DNA from: Clostridia bacterium
GTDB lineage: Bacteria; Bacillota; Clostridia; Christensenellales; CAG-917
Direction: 5' to 3'
Assembly (NCBI GenBank): GCA_900763875.1
Contig: CAAFLX010000019.1
Location: forward strand, 33,060 to 97,059
Length of the DNA stretch: 64,000 bases
Position numbers and translations under genes: made by a program
Shown here: one piece after another, positions 52,998-61,171 of the stretch
How the letters are laid out: each line of letters begins with the position of its first letter
Numbering within the stretch: the first letter of the stretch is position 1
Notes under the pieces: generated by a model
What the model was told of the DNA's origin: nothing
The model's input: the letters and a program-made list of their open reading frames with translations, nothing else
The model's database searches: none

Positions 52998-54357
52998 TTC
53001 CGCAAAAGCAAAGGCTTGGTTTAAAGGGTTGTTTGTGTCAACACCCGACAGCGAGGCAAAACTTTTGACCGTTGCCAAAAAAGATAGTACGCAAACCATA
53101 ATATCATCCGTTCTCTGTGCGCTGCTCGGCATTTTCATCGGATATTTGATTTTGGTATGTATAAATGCAAAACATGCCTGCGAAGCAATGTCCACAATCT
53201 TGAAAAACTTTGGGTTTTACAATTCGCACGAAAAGAGAGTCTATTATTTTGGTTCAACAATTGTCAAAGCCGTACCTCTAATTATGTGTGGACTTTCGGT
53301 TATGTTTGCCTACAAAGCAGGTTTGTTTAACATCGGTGTCGGCGGTCAATATTGCATTGGCATATGTTTTTCGTTGTACGCCGCTCTTGTTTGGCAACTT
53401 CCGTGGTATGCGTGCATTCTCATTGCGGGGGGTGCAGGCGCGGCATGGGGAGCAATATCCGGCATATTCAAAGCTTTGTTCAACGTCAACGAGGTTATTG
53501 CGTGCATTATGACCAACTGGATTGCGCTATATATGACCAATATTTTGTTGAGTGACGAACGGGCAATGAATCCCACCTTGTCAGAAACGCACAAACTTGC
53601 TTCTACTGCGCCGAAATCATTGATCCCTTCGGGTGGAATGAGCGCGTTGTTTAGTGACAATCAATATGCCACAATAGCAATTATTTTTACGATAGTAATC
53701 GCTGTTGTAGTTCTTGTAGTGATGAATTTTACCACATTTGGCTATGAGCTGAAGGCGACCGGGCACAATAAATTTGCTGCAAAATACGCAGGCATGAAAG
53801 ACAAACGCAATATCATTCTTACAATGGCTATTGCCGGTGCTCTTGCAGGTCTTGGCGCGGCGTTCTTCTATTTGACAGGTATTGAGCAGTATAAGACGTC
53901 AAGTTCAGTTCCGATCATGGGATTTAATGGTATAGCCGTTGCGTTTTTGGGCGGATTGAATCCGATTGGCGTTGTTTTTGCGGGGTACTTTGTGCAGCAT
54001 ATCACGCTTGGCGGTGCTAGAATAGACACAACATACTACAATCCACAAGTTGCAGATTTAATGATTGCAATCATCATTTATTTGTGTGCATTTGTTCTGT
54101 TTTTCAAGCAGTTTATGAATAAGTCGCTGGGTAAATTGACAGAAAAAGCGAACAAGAAAAAAGTTGTAGAGACAATAAGCGAAGAGATTGATGTTACGCC
54201 TACGGCACAAGATGCCGCACAAACCGACGATACAACCGTTGAAGAAAACGAAATAACCCCCGAAGAGGAGATTATGAAAGACGTAAACAAAGAAGTTGAG
54301 GAAATAACTCCGCCCAATGATTCCGAAAATACGCAAAAGGAGGGTGAAGAAAGATGA
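52984..54357 (+). CDS. Nucleoside ABC importer permease 1
   Basis: A 457-residue membrane permease of the BPD_transp_2 (RbsC-like) family, with about nine hydrophobic helices. The conserved AYKAGLFNIGVGGQYCIG segment and the AGLGAAFFYLTG block are typical of NupP/YufP-type subunits. Its start lies 14 nt inside the ATPase gene (RBS AAGGAG). The last ~60 residues form an unusual acidic cytoplasmic tail (EEIDVTPTAQ..EEEI) not needed by the family fold. Confidence 0.88.
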   Translation: MKKTDSAKAKAWFKGLFVSTPDSEAKLLTVAKKDSTQTIISSVLCALLGIFIGYLILVCINAKHACEAMSTILKNFGFYNSHEKRVYYFGSTIVKAVPLIMCGLSVMFAYKAGLFNIGVGGQYCIGICFSLYAALVWQLPWYACILIAGGAGAAWGAISGIFKALFNVNEVIACIMTNWIALYMTNILLSDERAMNPTLSETHKLASTAPKSLIPSGGMSALFSDNQYATIAIIFTIVIAVVVLVVMNFTTFGYELKATGHNKFAAKYAGMKDKRNIILTMAIAGALAGLGAAFFYLTGIEQYKTSSSVPIMGFNGIAVAFLGGLNPIGVVFAGYFVQHITLGGARIDTTYYNPQVADLMIAIIIYLCAFVLFFKQFMNKSLGKLTEKANKKKVVETISEEIDVTPTAQDAAQTDDTTVEENEITPEEEIMKDVNKEVEEITPPNDSENTQKEGEER

Positions 54358-55298
54358 CGTTACTTGCGCAATATACTTTGATTTATGCAGCAGTTCTCAT
54401 TCTTGTCGCGCTCGGCGGTATGTTCTCTGAGCGTTCCGGAGTTATCAACATCGGTCTTGAGGGTATTATGGTGTTCGGCGCAATGGGTGGAGCTTTGACA
54501 ATGGTTTTGCTCCCGGCAGGGACTGCCCCGGCACTTATAATTATTTTGGTGCTTTTGATAAGTGCTTTGGTGGGCATGCTTTCGTCTTTACTGCTTGCGG
54601 TTGCGTGTATCAATTTCAAGGCAGATCAAACCCTTGCGGGTACAGCTCTCAATATGCTTGCAACGGCAATGGCGACAGTTCTTATCAAAGCATTCAACAC
54701 AAAGCGTAGCAACGGAACAAACTTTTCGGCGATTTTGGATTATATCGAACCCAGAAAAGCGTTCCTCTTCAAGATCGGAGAATTGGAGTTAAGTTGGTTT
54801 ATAGTAGTTGCGATTGTTATACTTATAATATCAACCATCGTCTTGTACAAAACCAAATTCGGGCTTCGTTTGCGTGCTTGCGGCGAACATCCTCAGGCGG
54901 CAGGTAGCGTTGGTATCAACGTTTATGCAATGCGTTATTCGGGCGTTATTATATCCGGTGCGCTGGGCGGACTTGGCGGAATTATTTACATTTCTGCTGC
55001 CACGTCCACATGGCATTTTGATATGGGTGTAGCAGGTGCAGGTTTTTTAGCACTTGCGGTTATGATTTTCGGGCAATGGAAACCTATAAAAATTGCGCTT
55101 GCGGCACTGTTGTTTGGCTTGTTTAGAGCGCTATCAAACGTGTATATGGGCATAGACTGGCTTGCAAATTTGCAAATCAACGGAACGTTTTACAATATGC
55201 TCCCGTACATTGTTTCGCTCATAGTGCTTGCGTTTACGTCCAAGAAATCCAGAGCGCCGAAAGCCGAGGGTATTCCGTACGACAAGGGTATGAGATAA
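54354..55298 (+). CDS. Nucleoside ABC importer permease 2
   Basis: A 314-residue membrane permease, paralogous to the upstream subunit. GGMFSERSGVINIGLEGIMVFGA and the GALGGLGGIIYIS segment are typical of NupQ/YufQ-type permeases. About eight to nine helices are predicted. Its ATG overlaps the previous stop (ATGA at 54354). Together with the ATPase, permease 1 and the BMP lipoprotein it completes a nucleoside importer. Confidence 0.9.
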   Translation: MTLLAQYTLIYAAVLILVALGGMFSERSGVINIGLEGIMVFGAMGGALTMVLLPAGTAPALIIILVLLISALVGMLSSLLLAVACINFKADQTLAGTALNMLATAMATVLIKAFNTKRSNGTNFSAILDYIEPRKAFLFKIGELELSWFIVVAIVILIISTIVLYKTKFGLRLRACGEHPQAAGSVGINVYAMRYSGVIISGALGGLGGIIYISAATSTWHFDMGVAGAGFLALAVMIFGQWKPIKIALAALLFGLFRALSNVYMGIDWLANLQINGTFYNMLPYIVSLIVLAFTSKKSRAPKAEGIPYDKGMR

Positions 55299-55334
55299 TT
55301 TGCGTCCGATTGGCGCAGAGTGTTTTGCAAAATT

Positions 55335-55368
55335 AAAGCCGTCTCAAACGAGGCGGCTTTGTCTTTTT
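55335..55368 (+). terminator. Terminator of the nucleoside importer operon
   Basis: Stem AAAGCCGTCTC/GAGGCGGCTTT, loop AAAC, followed by T-rich sequence. Confidence 0.8.
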
Positions 55369-55397
55369 GTGATAACGCTGCTTGTGAAAAACGGGAG

Positions 55398-56045
55398 TTA
55401 TTTCACAAGGTCGATGAGCGCAAGGGCGCGTTTCAAGGCGAGTTTGCTGTTTACCTTGAATTGGAAGGGGACGTCCTCGTACACTTTCTTATGACCGGTT
55501 GAGGTGTGGGGCGTGCGTCCGTCGTTGAACTCTTCCGCGTCGGGGTCGAGGGGAAGGTTGATGCGCAACGACGTGCCGATGATGGTGATTTTTGCCACGA
55601 TATCGCCCTCGCGTCTATATGTGTCGCATTGCTTGCTGATACGGCTCTTGATTTTGGGAGTGCCCTTTTCGGTTGCGGTGAGCGCGTCTTTGAGAATGGC
55701 GTAGCGTTCCTTTACGATGTCGTCTGCAAGTGCGTATTTCTCTGCAAAAGTGAGGCTCTTGCGTGCGGCTTTCTTTGCCATAACCTTGTCGTAGTCAAAC
55801 TTCTTGCCAAGAGAGGAGTGAAGATCCGTCACGTCCTCGTCCTCGACTTTTGCCACCACGACTTCTTGAGCCGCAACAGTCTCTTTTTGTGCGTTCATCT
55901 TCTCAAAAGCGGTTGCGCAGGGAAGATCCGCACTCTTGTCGCAGAACGCGCAGAAATCGTACGCGCCGCACATATCACGGTGATGGCTTATGCTATCGTT
56001 CCATTTTTGATCGTCAAGTTTTGCTTGCAATGCAATTTTGTCCAT
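55398..56045 (-). CDS. Uncharacterised protein with a Cys-rich N-terminus
   Basis: A 215-residue soluble protein. The N-terminal ~45 residues hold four Cys and two His (HHRDMCGAYDFCAFC..LPC) that could bind zinc. The C-terminal ~110 residues (about 105-215: KERYAILKDALTA..KIKSRISKQCDTY..KITIIGTSLRINLPLDPD..VPFQFKVNS) resemble a domain that I recall as common but unnamed in Clostridia proteins. Function unknown. A weak GGAG lies 11 nt before ATG 56045. Neighbouring genes give no clue. Confidence 0.65.
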   Translation of the reverse strand: MDKIALQAKLDDQKWNDSISHHRDMCGAYDFCAFCDKSADLPCATAFEKMNAQKETVAAQEVVVAKVEDEDVTDLHSSLGKKFDYDKVMAKKAARKSLTFAEKYALADDIVKERYAILKDALTATEKGTPKIKSRISKQCDTYRREGDIVAKITIIGTSLRINLPLDPDAEEFNDGRTPHTSTGHKKVYEDVPFQFKVNSKLALKRALALIDLVK

Positions 56046-56354
56046 TGTGACTTATGCTCCATATATGGTTTATTATCGGTGAGTATCAAAAGCGGTCAAA
56101 CCGCATCTATCCAATCCAATTGCCCCTATTGTACACGACCAATTTCGATTTGGCAAACAATTTTGGCATTCTATCGCGATATTTTTTCGCCAAAATCGCA
56201 CAAAATTACGCCCCGTGCGCAAACACCGTGTTTCTATCCGCCTCAAATTTTCAGTTTCCGTCTTCTATCCGCACCAAAACAACAAACAATGTATTTATTT
56301 TTCAACTTAAACAAAAATTTGTTCAAGGTTTTTTCGAGATATTTTCCAAACCGC

Positions 56355-56383
56355 TTGTCAAATCAAAAGTTTTGAGTTATAAT
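56355..56383 (+). promoter_or_regulatory. tRNA-Pro promoter
   Basis: TTGTCA (56355-56360), a 17-bp spacer and TATAAT (56378-56383), about 65 nt before the tRNA. The remainder of the gap 56046-56354 shows nothing I can name. Confidence 0.75.
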
Positions 56384-56392
56384 GCCTATGCT

Positions 56393-56446
56393 ATGAAAGA
56401 AAACAACTCGGCAAAAGCGCGTCGTCGCCAAGTCGAGACCAAATAG
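56393..56446 (+). CDS. Possible 17-codon leader peptide before tRNA-Pro
   Basis: ATG 56393 lies 9 nt after the -10 box and the frame MKENNSAKARRRQVETK ends with TAG 2 nt before the tRNA. No RBS could precede it, so it would be read as a leaderless message. It may be chance. Confidence 0.2.
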   Translation: MKENNSAKARRRQVETK

Positions 56447-56448
56447 AT

Positions 56449-56525
56449 CGGGGTATGGCGCAGTTTGGTAGCGCGCTTGACTGGGGGTCAAGAGGCCATG
56501 GGTTCAAGTCCCGTTACTCCGACCA
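56449..56525 (+). tRNA. tRNA-Pro (GGG)
   Basis: A 77-nt cloverleaf with acceptor CGGGGTA/TACTCCG, D arm GCGC/GCGC, anticodon stem CTTGA/TCAAG with loop CTGGGGG (anticodon GGG), a T arm with loop TTCAAGT and discriminator A. CCA is encoded. It sits at the border of the putative mobile element and may be its attachment site. Confidence 0.96.
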
Positions 56526-56534
56526 CAAACTTCG

Positions 56535-56564
56535 CTGAGTGCATACAATGCACTCAGTTTTTTT
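56535..56564 (+). terminator. tRNA-Pro terminator
   Basis: A perfect stem CTGAGTGCAT/ATGCACTCAG with a short loop and seven T residues. Confidence 0.85.
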
Positions 56565-56642
56565 ATATCCGTTCAACTTGCGCTTGCGCATGAGTTGAAA
56601 CGGATATAAAAACGAGCACGCCTTGCGTGCCGAAGTTTGTGC
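56561..56642. repeat. Palindromic direct repeat, copy 1
   Basis: An 82-bp unit starts with TTTTATATCCGTTCAAC and its near-perfect complement (one bulged A) around a TGCGCTTGCGCA centre. It ends with a GCACGC-CTT-GCGTGC hairpin and CGAAGTTTGTGC. The last part is the inverse of CACAAACTTCG found directly after the tRNA-Pro CCA. Confidence 0.8.
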
Positions 56643-56720
56643 AGCGGTATGAGCGGTAGCGAAATACCACAAACTGACGGTTCTGCTTAACTCATTGCGA
56701 CAGCACGAGTGCAAGGGAAA

Positions 56721-56803
56721 TTTTATATCCGTTCAACCTGCGCTTGCGCATGCGTTGAAACGGATATAAAAAACGAGCGCGCCTTGCGTGCCGAAGTTTG
56801 TGC
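56721..56803. repeat. Palindromic direct repeat, copy 2
   Basis: The same unit as 56561-56642, 160 bp downstream, with about four base differences and one inserted A. The stretch between the copies also contains CACAAACT, and no gene is visible in 56526-56829. Confidence 0.8.
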
Positions 56804-56829
56804 CGTGGAACTAGAGGAAAACACCGACT

Positions 56830-57741
56830 CTATTCATGAATATCAAGAACTTTCAGAATTCTTCTGAAAGTGTCTTGACCGTCAAGACAAGTGTCTCTGA
56901 GCCAGCCCTTTTCTTGATTCCAGTTTGCAAGCCCACGATAATAGAAAGACTTTTTGGAATCTTCTATAATAAACGGAATTATATTAAATCTAAGGCACTC
57001 TTTCAAAGCAATCAACCTGCCGACTCTGCCGTTTCCGTCTTGGAACGGGTGAATATATTCGAAGTCCGCATGAAGCTCAATAATATCGTCGATGTTTATA
57101 TCGCTTTTAGAATTAAAATTCGTAACGAGTTTATCCATCGCTTTATGGACTTCGCTCGGCTTGCAAGTTTCTCTTCCGCTGACGGTATTTGCTCGCTTTT
57201 TATAATCTCCGACGGCAAACCAATCGAGAGATGAATCCTTGGTTCCTTGTTTCAATAGCAAAAGAAGATGCTTGATAATATCTTCGCTCAAAGGCTCTAA
57301 TGCTTTATCGATTACGTAATCGATTGCGCGAAAGTGATTGCTTGTCTCGATAATATCGTCAACAGGGATTCCATCGCCGACGTCAATCGTTCTTGTTTCG
57401 AAAATTAACCTCGTCTGATCTTCCGTAAGTTTAGAACCTTCGATGTGATTAGAGTTATAAGTCATTCTGACTTGTAATTCATGATAAAGTCCGCCTGAAA
57501 TCTTAGCTTCTTTTTCTTCACGCAAAATTTGCAGAATGTGATTATCGCAAACTTCTCTGAACAAATCGTTAGGATTGCAATGCAAGAAATCCGCTATCTT
57601 AACAAGCACATTATTGGCAATTTTCTCGCCCTTTGATATCTTGGCAATAGTTCTGGATGAAATACCGAGTTGAGTAGTTAAGTCAGACTTGGTTAAACCA
57701 ATTTCATTGAGTTTATTTTCTAACAGCTTATAAGAATACAT
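56830..57741 (-). CDS. HTH-Fic domain protein
   Basis: A 303-residue protein. An N-terminal Cro/CI-type helix-turn-helix (about residues 8-62: LTTQLGISSRTIAKISKGEKI) is fused to a Fic domain with the complete active site HPFQDGNGRVGR near residue 232. SNHIEG near residue 97 fits the inhibitory [S/T]xxxE[G/N] helix, so it is a class II, self-inhibited Fic enzyme. Fic proteins usually transfer AMP to target proteins. The HTH suggests it controls its own promoter. RBS AGGAGG. It is divergent from the element's main operon. Confidence 0.93.
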   Translation of the reverse strand: MYSYKLLENKLNEIGLTKSDLTTQLGISSRTIAKISKGEKIANNVLVKIADFLHCNPNDLFREVCDNHILQILREEKEAKISGGLYHELQVRMTYNSNHIEGSKLTEDQTRLIFETRTIDVGDGIPVDDIIETSNHFRAIDYVIDKALEPLSEDIIKHLLLLLKQGTKDSSLDWFAVGDYKKRANTVSGRETCKPSEVHKAMDKLVTNFNSKSDINIDDIIELHADFEYIHPFQDGNGRVGRLIALKECLRFNIIPFIIEDSKKSFYYRGLANWNQEKGWLRDTCLDGQDTFRRILKVLDIHE

Positions 57742-57757
57742 ATCTGCCTCCTGGTTT

Positions 57758-57818
57758 CTTTACTTATTATACCACAATAAAAGCAAAAAGTAAAGATGTT
57801 CGAGACAAAAAGTAAAGA
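57758..57818. promoter_or_regulatory. Promoter and repeated operator-like sites of the fic gene
   Basis: Two exact CAAAAAGTAAAGA repeats (57784-57796, 57806-57818) lie 22 bp apart, two helical turns. An inverted CTTTACTT (57758-57765) abuts a minus-strand TATAAT (57772-57767). Such spacing suits dimer binding by the HTH domain. Confidence 0.5.
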
Positions 57819-57866
57819 CTTCATGTTTTATTGCCTTTCGTCGTTGCTTTTGTAGCACATGTCAGC

Positions 57867-58001
57867 GGCAATAGCAACTACCGCGAAAAATAGCACTTAA
57901 AACTTTTATGTTTACTGATTGAGTCAGACTCGAAAGAGTTTGGCTCTTTTCTTTTTACGGCACTATTTTTCTCTCAAAACAAGTTTGTAGTTGCTATTGC
58001 C
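57867..58001. repeat. 15-bp perfect inverted repeat flanking a terminator-like hairpin
   Basis: GGCAATAGCAACTAC (57867-57881) and its exact complement (57987-58001) enclose 105 bp. The enclosed part contains AAAGAG-TTTGG-CTCTTTTCTTTTT, a likely terminator. It stands immediately upstream of the plus-strand operon and could be an attenuator, an origin of transfer or an insertion edge. Confidence 0.5.
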
Positions 58002-58095
58002 CATTGCAACATTATTTACAAATCAAATGAGTTTCGACCTGTGCTACTTTGCCCCTGCCGAAAGGCAAAATAAAATATGGAGGTATTCCAGAAAA

Positions 58096-58368
58096 ATGAA
58101 AAAAGTTGTTTACTCAATCAGGAAAATCAGAGGCAACTCTGACGACAAGATTTCCGGTCTCGGATTTCTTAACGAAGAAGGATCGTTGCTATGCAGGTGC
58201 GTTTCAAAAACAGGCAAGCCTTATACGCGAGCTTTCGATGACGTTGAACAGCGTTGTTTCCCAGTATTCGGAAAAGAAAACGAATACAAGGGTTACGTGA
58301 CTATGTATTACGAATACGAAGGCAGAGATATCGAAGTCGAATACTCGGTTTGGTATAAAACGGTATAA
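58096..58368 (+). CDS. Small protein of unknown function, first gene of the element operon
   Basis: A 90-residue acidic/beta-rich protein with aromatic-rich C-terminus (GYVTMYYEYEGRD..EYSVWYKTV). ATG 58096 is chosen over upstream starts because GGAGG lies 12 nt before it and the upstream codons fall in the inverted repeat. No family recognised. Confidence 0.6.
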   Translation: MKKVVYSIRKIRGNSDDKISGLGFLNEEGSLLCRCVSKTGKPYTRAFDDVEQRCFPVFGKENEYKGYVTMYYEYEGRDIEVEYSVWYKTV

Positions 58369-58381
58369 GGAGAATTTGAAA

Positions 58382-58630
58382 ATGATTAACCTTAACGAAA
58401 TTGCATTTATCGACACAGATGGGTTCGATTACAACGACGGTGAATGTCTTGTAAGATTTGACACCGTTATGTACTGCCCCGACAAGAAACTTATCACTTT
58501 TGCCGTTACGAAACAAGGACGCATAAGCGTTCTGGATTATCAAGTGTTTGAAGACGAACGCGGTCATTACATCGAATACGGTAACACCTATGAAAAAATT
58601 TATATCGACGAATTTACGGAGGAAAACTGA
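58382..58630 (+). CDS. Small protein of unknown function
   Basis: An 82-residue acidic protein starting at ATG 58382 with RBS AAGGAG. Alternating charged and hydrophobic residues suggest a compact beta fold (CLVRFDTVMYCPDKKLITFAV). No family recognised. It lies 13 nt after the previous gene and 1 nt before the next, so it belongs to the same operon. Confidence 0.6.
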   Translation: MINLNEIAFIDTDGFDYNDGECLVRFDTVMYCPDKKLITFAVTKQGRISVLDYQVFEDERGHYIEYGNTYEKIYIDEFTEEN

Positions 58631-58631
58631 A

Positions 58632-59042
58632 ATGAAACTTACATTAACTAACATCAAAAAAATGAAAACAAATTCCACGCCATTACAAAAACGAGTAATA
58701 AATTACATAGTGGACGAATGGAGCAATTACGACGATAAGAAACATATCTTTACTGATGTTTTATATCACGGTTGTCAATCTGGCGTTGTCGGATTCTTAA
58801 TATGGTATTCGGACACCGTGCGCTTTTACAAACAATACAAAGACGAAATAGACGAACTTTTATATAACTTAATGAACGGAACAGGAATCTATTCTTTGCC
58901 TGAACTATTCGGCGACAAATGGGATAAAGAAGATCCCCTCGGCAACAGCGACTTCAATATGAATTTACTGGCATGGTTTGGATTTGAAGAAACAATGCGA
59001 AACATCGGATATAACTTCGAGCAATTACAAGAATGTATTTAA
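58632..59042 (+). CDS. Mobile-element protein, DUF7222-like
   Basis: A 136-residue soluble protein. The core DEWSNYDDKKHIFTDVLYHGCQSG..WYSDT and NLLAWFGFEETMRNIGY resemble a family common on phages and conjugative elements of Firmicutes that I recall as DUF7222; the name is from memory. Function unknown. RBS GGAGG lies just before ATG 58632. Confidence 0.65.
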   Translation: MKLTLTNIKKMKTNSTPLQKRVINYIVDEWSNYDDKKHIFTDVLYHGCQSGVVGFLIWYSDTVRFYKQYKDEIDELLYNLMNGTGIYSLPELFGDKWDKEDPLGNSDFNMNLLAWFGFEETMRNIGYNFEQLQECI

Positions 59043-59059
59043 CAAAGGAGATATTTATT

Positions 59060-59473
59060 ATGAAAATCACAAGAGAAGTAAAAAAACAAAAGGCAATCGA
59101 ACTTATGAATAAATTAGATATTTACAAGCCATATATTAAAGGTTTCAAAGACAAAAACAGCGTTTGTTTCTATGAAAACTTTGGCGGTTTCTGGGCTTAT
59201 CAAGAGCCTGAACTTATGGCAAAAATCAAGGAATTTGAAGAAAAACACAACGTCCTTGTATATGCGGTAACTCACGAATACTTGGAATTTGGCGAATGTT
59301 ACGACTTTCTTTACATACCCGATTATGAAGAGGAATGGGATGAAATGCTTTATCCGCAAGGCAATATGTTTTACGCCTACGCTTACGTATGGAATAAAAC
59401 CGATGACTTTTGCTCTGAATTCGGCACAATCGGTATCCGCTCGTTCGGCGGCGGTATTAAAAGAGTTGCGTGA
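59060..59473 (+). CDS. Uncharacterised mobile-element protein
   Basis: A 137-residue acidic, Tyr/Phe-rich protein (SVCFYENFGGFWAYQEPEL; YIPDYEEEWDEMLYPQG). RBS AAAGGAG sits before ATG 59060. Acidic, aromatic-rich small proteins of this sort are frequent in the leading region of conjugative elements, where some are antirestriction or DNA mimic proteins; that is only a suggestion here. Confidence 0.6.
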   Translation: MKITREVKKQKAIELMNKLDIYKPYIKGFKDKNSVCFYENFGGFWAYQEPELMAKIKEFEEKHNVLVYAVTHEYLEFGECYDFLYIPDYEEEWDEMLYPQGNMFYAYAYVWNKTDDFCSEFGTIGIRSFGGGIKRVA

Positions 59474-59481
59474 GGTGCGAT

Positions 59482-59757
59482 ATGATGAAAATAACCATTG
59501 AATACAGCAACAAAATTTATAACTTTGAACACGGATATGAAACATATATCTTCTGCGCGGCAGTAAACAATGAATTTGATAAGACGCATCCGGATGAACT
59601 TAAAGATTTTATCTTTCTTGTAGGCGAATGTTATCTCAAAGATTCAAATCAAACACCACTCGGAGCATTATCGGACTATATAGCGGAAAACTGGGACAAA
59701 ATTAAACATTTATCGCGCTACGATATACTGGAAAAATTTTATGATCAACTCGATTAA
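59482..59757 (+). CDS. Small protein of unknown function
   Basis: A 91-residue acidic protein, likely helical in its C-terminal half (LGALSDYIAENWDKIKHLSR). Start ATG 59482 has GAGGTG upstream and lies 8 nt after the previous stop. No family recognised. Confidence 0.6.
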   Translation: MMKITIEYSNKIYNFEHGYETYIFCAAVNNEFDKTHPDELKDFIFLVGECYLKDSNQTPLGALSDYIAENWDKIKHLSRYDILEKFYDQLD

Positions 59758-59771
59758 AGGAGATTATAGCG

Positions 59772-59960
59772 ATGAAAGAATACAAGACAATGGCACACAT
59801 TCACTCGCTTAACGGCGAATTGGCGGAAATAACCGTCTTGGAAGAAGTCGGAAACAATGATTACATAGTCGATTATACGGGTGTGAAATGTCACGCCCTT
59901 TTTAATTGGTTTGTATGTCAGTTTTATGCAGATGACGTTTACAGGAGAGTTGAAGAATGA
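59772..59960 (+). CDS. Small protein of unknown function
   Basis: A 62-residue protein with RBS AAAGGAG. The pattern GELAEITVLEEVGNNDYIVDYTGVKCHALFN suggests a small beta-barrel. Its stop overlaps the next start (ATGA at 59957). Confidence 0.6.
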   Translation: MKEYKTMAHIHSLNGELAEITVLEEVGNNDYIVDYTGVKCHALFNWFVCQFYADDVYRRVEE

Positions 59961-60133
59961 GATATATATTCTACCATTACAACCACTTCGGAACGCTCGT
60001 CTTCGACTATTACGACGACGAAACGCACGTATCGCAATCTTATATGTTTTATACGTTAAAACAGGCTGTAAGCAAATTCAGAAGGGATAACGGCTTGCAG
60101 TATAAGAAGATAGTTATCTCAAAACTTTTTTAA
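59957..60133 (+). CDS. Small protein of unknown function (58 residues)
   Basis: ATG 59957 overlaps the previous stop as ATGA, with GGAGAG about 8 nt upstream. The frame reads MRYIFYHYNHFGTLVFDYYD and ends KIVISKLF at TAA 60131-60133. It is short but has exact operon spacing and regular composition: an N-terminal aromatic beta region and a basic C-terminus (FRRDNGLQYKK). Confidence 0.6.
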   Translation: MRYIFYHYNHFGTLVFDYYDDETHVSQSYMFYTLKQAVSKFRRDNGLQYKKIVISKLF

Positions 60134-60144
60134 GGAGAACTCAA

Positions 60145-60684
60145 ATGAAAAAGACAAAAGAAATCGTGCTTTACGACGATACCGAAAATTACAAAAAGTT
60201 CGACGAAACAAGGGATTTTCTCTTTGCGGTTTATGCCGACGAAAACGGTTGGGCTTGCAAAGAAAATATTCCCGACGAAACAGTCTACCAAGAAATTGAC
60301 TTTCAGAACCAAGAAACGTGGAGAGATTTGAAAGACGCTCTCGAAAACAGTTTCAAAACACGTTATTACCTTATGATGGGAACTTGCGGAAGATGGAACG
60401 GCAATTTCGACGGCGGAACATTCATCACTTGCTACCGAGATTTTCAATCTATGATTCAACACCTTGACAATATAAAGGTGATAGACCGAAACGGGCATCT
60501 GATTATCGAAGGTTATCACCACGACGGCAGCGACCGTTACGAATTGAAACGGCTGACAAGGCAAGGCTATGAATACGCCGACAGAAACTATTTTGCTCAC
60601 GACAGGAAGTTGCACTCGACAATTATGAACTGCAATTTCTTTTCGGCTTTACCAAGACTTGCGAAAAGGGTTTACGGCTTATGA
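60145..60684 (+). CDS. Mobile-element protein of unknown function
   Basis: A 179-residue protein. The central MMGTCGRWNGNFDGGTFI and IIEGYHHDGSDRYELKRLT segments look conserved and are reminiscent of proteins on Firmicutes phages and integrative elements. His/Asp/Cys residues there could bind metal or act in catalysis, but I cannot name a family. RBS AAGGAG. Its last bases overlap the next start. Confidence 0.6.
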   Translation: MKKTKEIVLYDDTENYKKFDETRDFLFAVYADENGWACKENIPDETVYQEIDFQNQETWRDLKDALENSFKTRYYLMMGTCGRWNGNFDGGTFITCYRDFQSMIQHLDNIKVIDRNGHLIIEGYHHDGSDRYELKRLTRQGYEYADRNYFAHDRKLHSTIMNCNFFSALPRLAKRVYGL

Positions 60685-60917
60685 CGAAAAACGAATACGG
60701 CTATAAAGTTTGTTATCAACAAAAAGGCAAACGAAAACTGAAAATCTATCTTGTAACAAATTCTCGTGATTTGGCTTTCTGGGAAGTAAGGTGGTATGAA
60801 ACTCATTCACCGCCGGATAGAAAAACACGAAAGCCTATAACCAATGCCGTATGGGTTGTAATTCCGGTAAAAACATATCTCGAATATAAAAAACTTTGGA
60901 GAGGTTGTCCGTTTTAA
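60681..60917 (+). CDS. Small basic protein of unknown function
   Basis: A 78-residue basic protein (Lys/Arg/Trp/Tyr-rich, KLWRGCPF end) starting within ATGA at 60681. Its positive charge contrasts with the acidic neighbours and may mean nucleic-acid contact. Confidence 0.6.
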   Translation: MTKNEYGYKVCYQQKGKRKLKIYLVTNSRDLAFWEVRWYETHSPPDRKTRKPITNAVWVVIPVKTYLEYKKLWRGCPF

Positions 60918-60958
60918 GACAATCTCTCTTTTATTAAAAAATCAAAGGAGCATAAAAA

Positions 60959-61171
60959 ATGAAAATTTCAACAGAAAAGTTATATCGCCTTTGCAACAAA
61001 TATCAATGGTTTACAAGCGGCGATTGCACTCAATACGAAAAACTATTTGAGAAAAACAGACAAGGTGCGAGCCTTGAAACGCTTGCAACGATTATCTGGC
61101 TTTGCTCGGTCGGATACGAAGAAAAAGACATTTTGAAAATACTCGAAAAGGAGTGTGAAAACGATGATTAA
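60959..61171 (+). CDS. Small helical protein of unknown function
   Basis: A 70-residue protein with RBS AAAGGAG. The segment SLETLATIIWLCSVGYEEKDILKILEKE suggests a small helical bundle. It overlaps the next gene by 8 nt. Confidence 0.6.
   Translation: MKISTEKLYRLCNKYQWFTSGDCTQYEKLFEKNRQGASLETLATIIWLCSVGYEEKDILKILEKECENDD

Noticed and set aside
56054..56446. 130-codon frame upstream of tRNA-Pro
   Set aside because: It reads through the tRNA promoter, has no RBS and has a low-complexity AT-driven composition.
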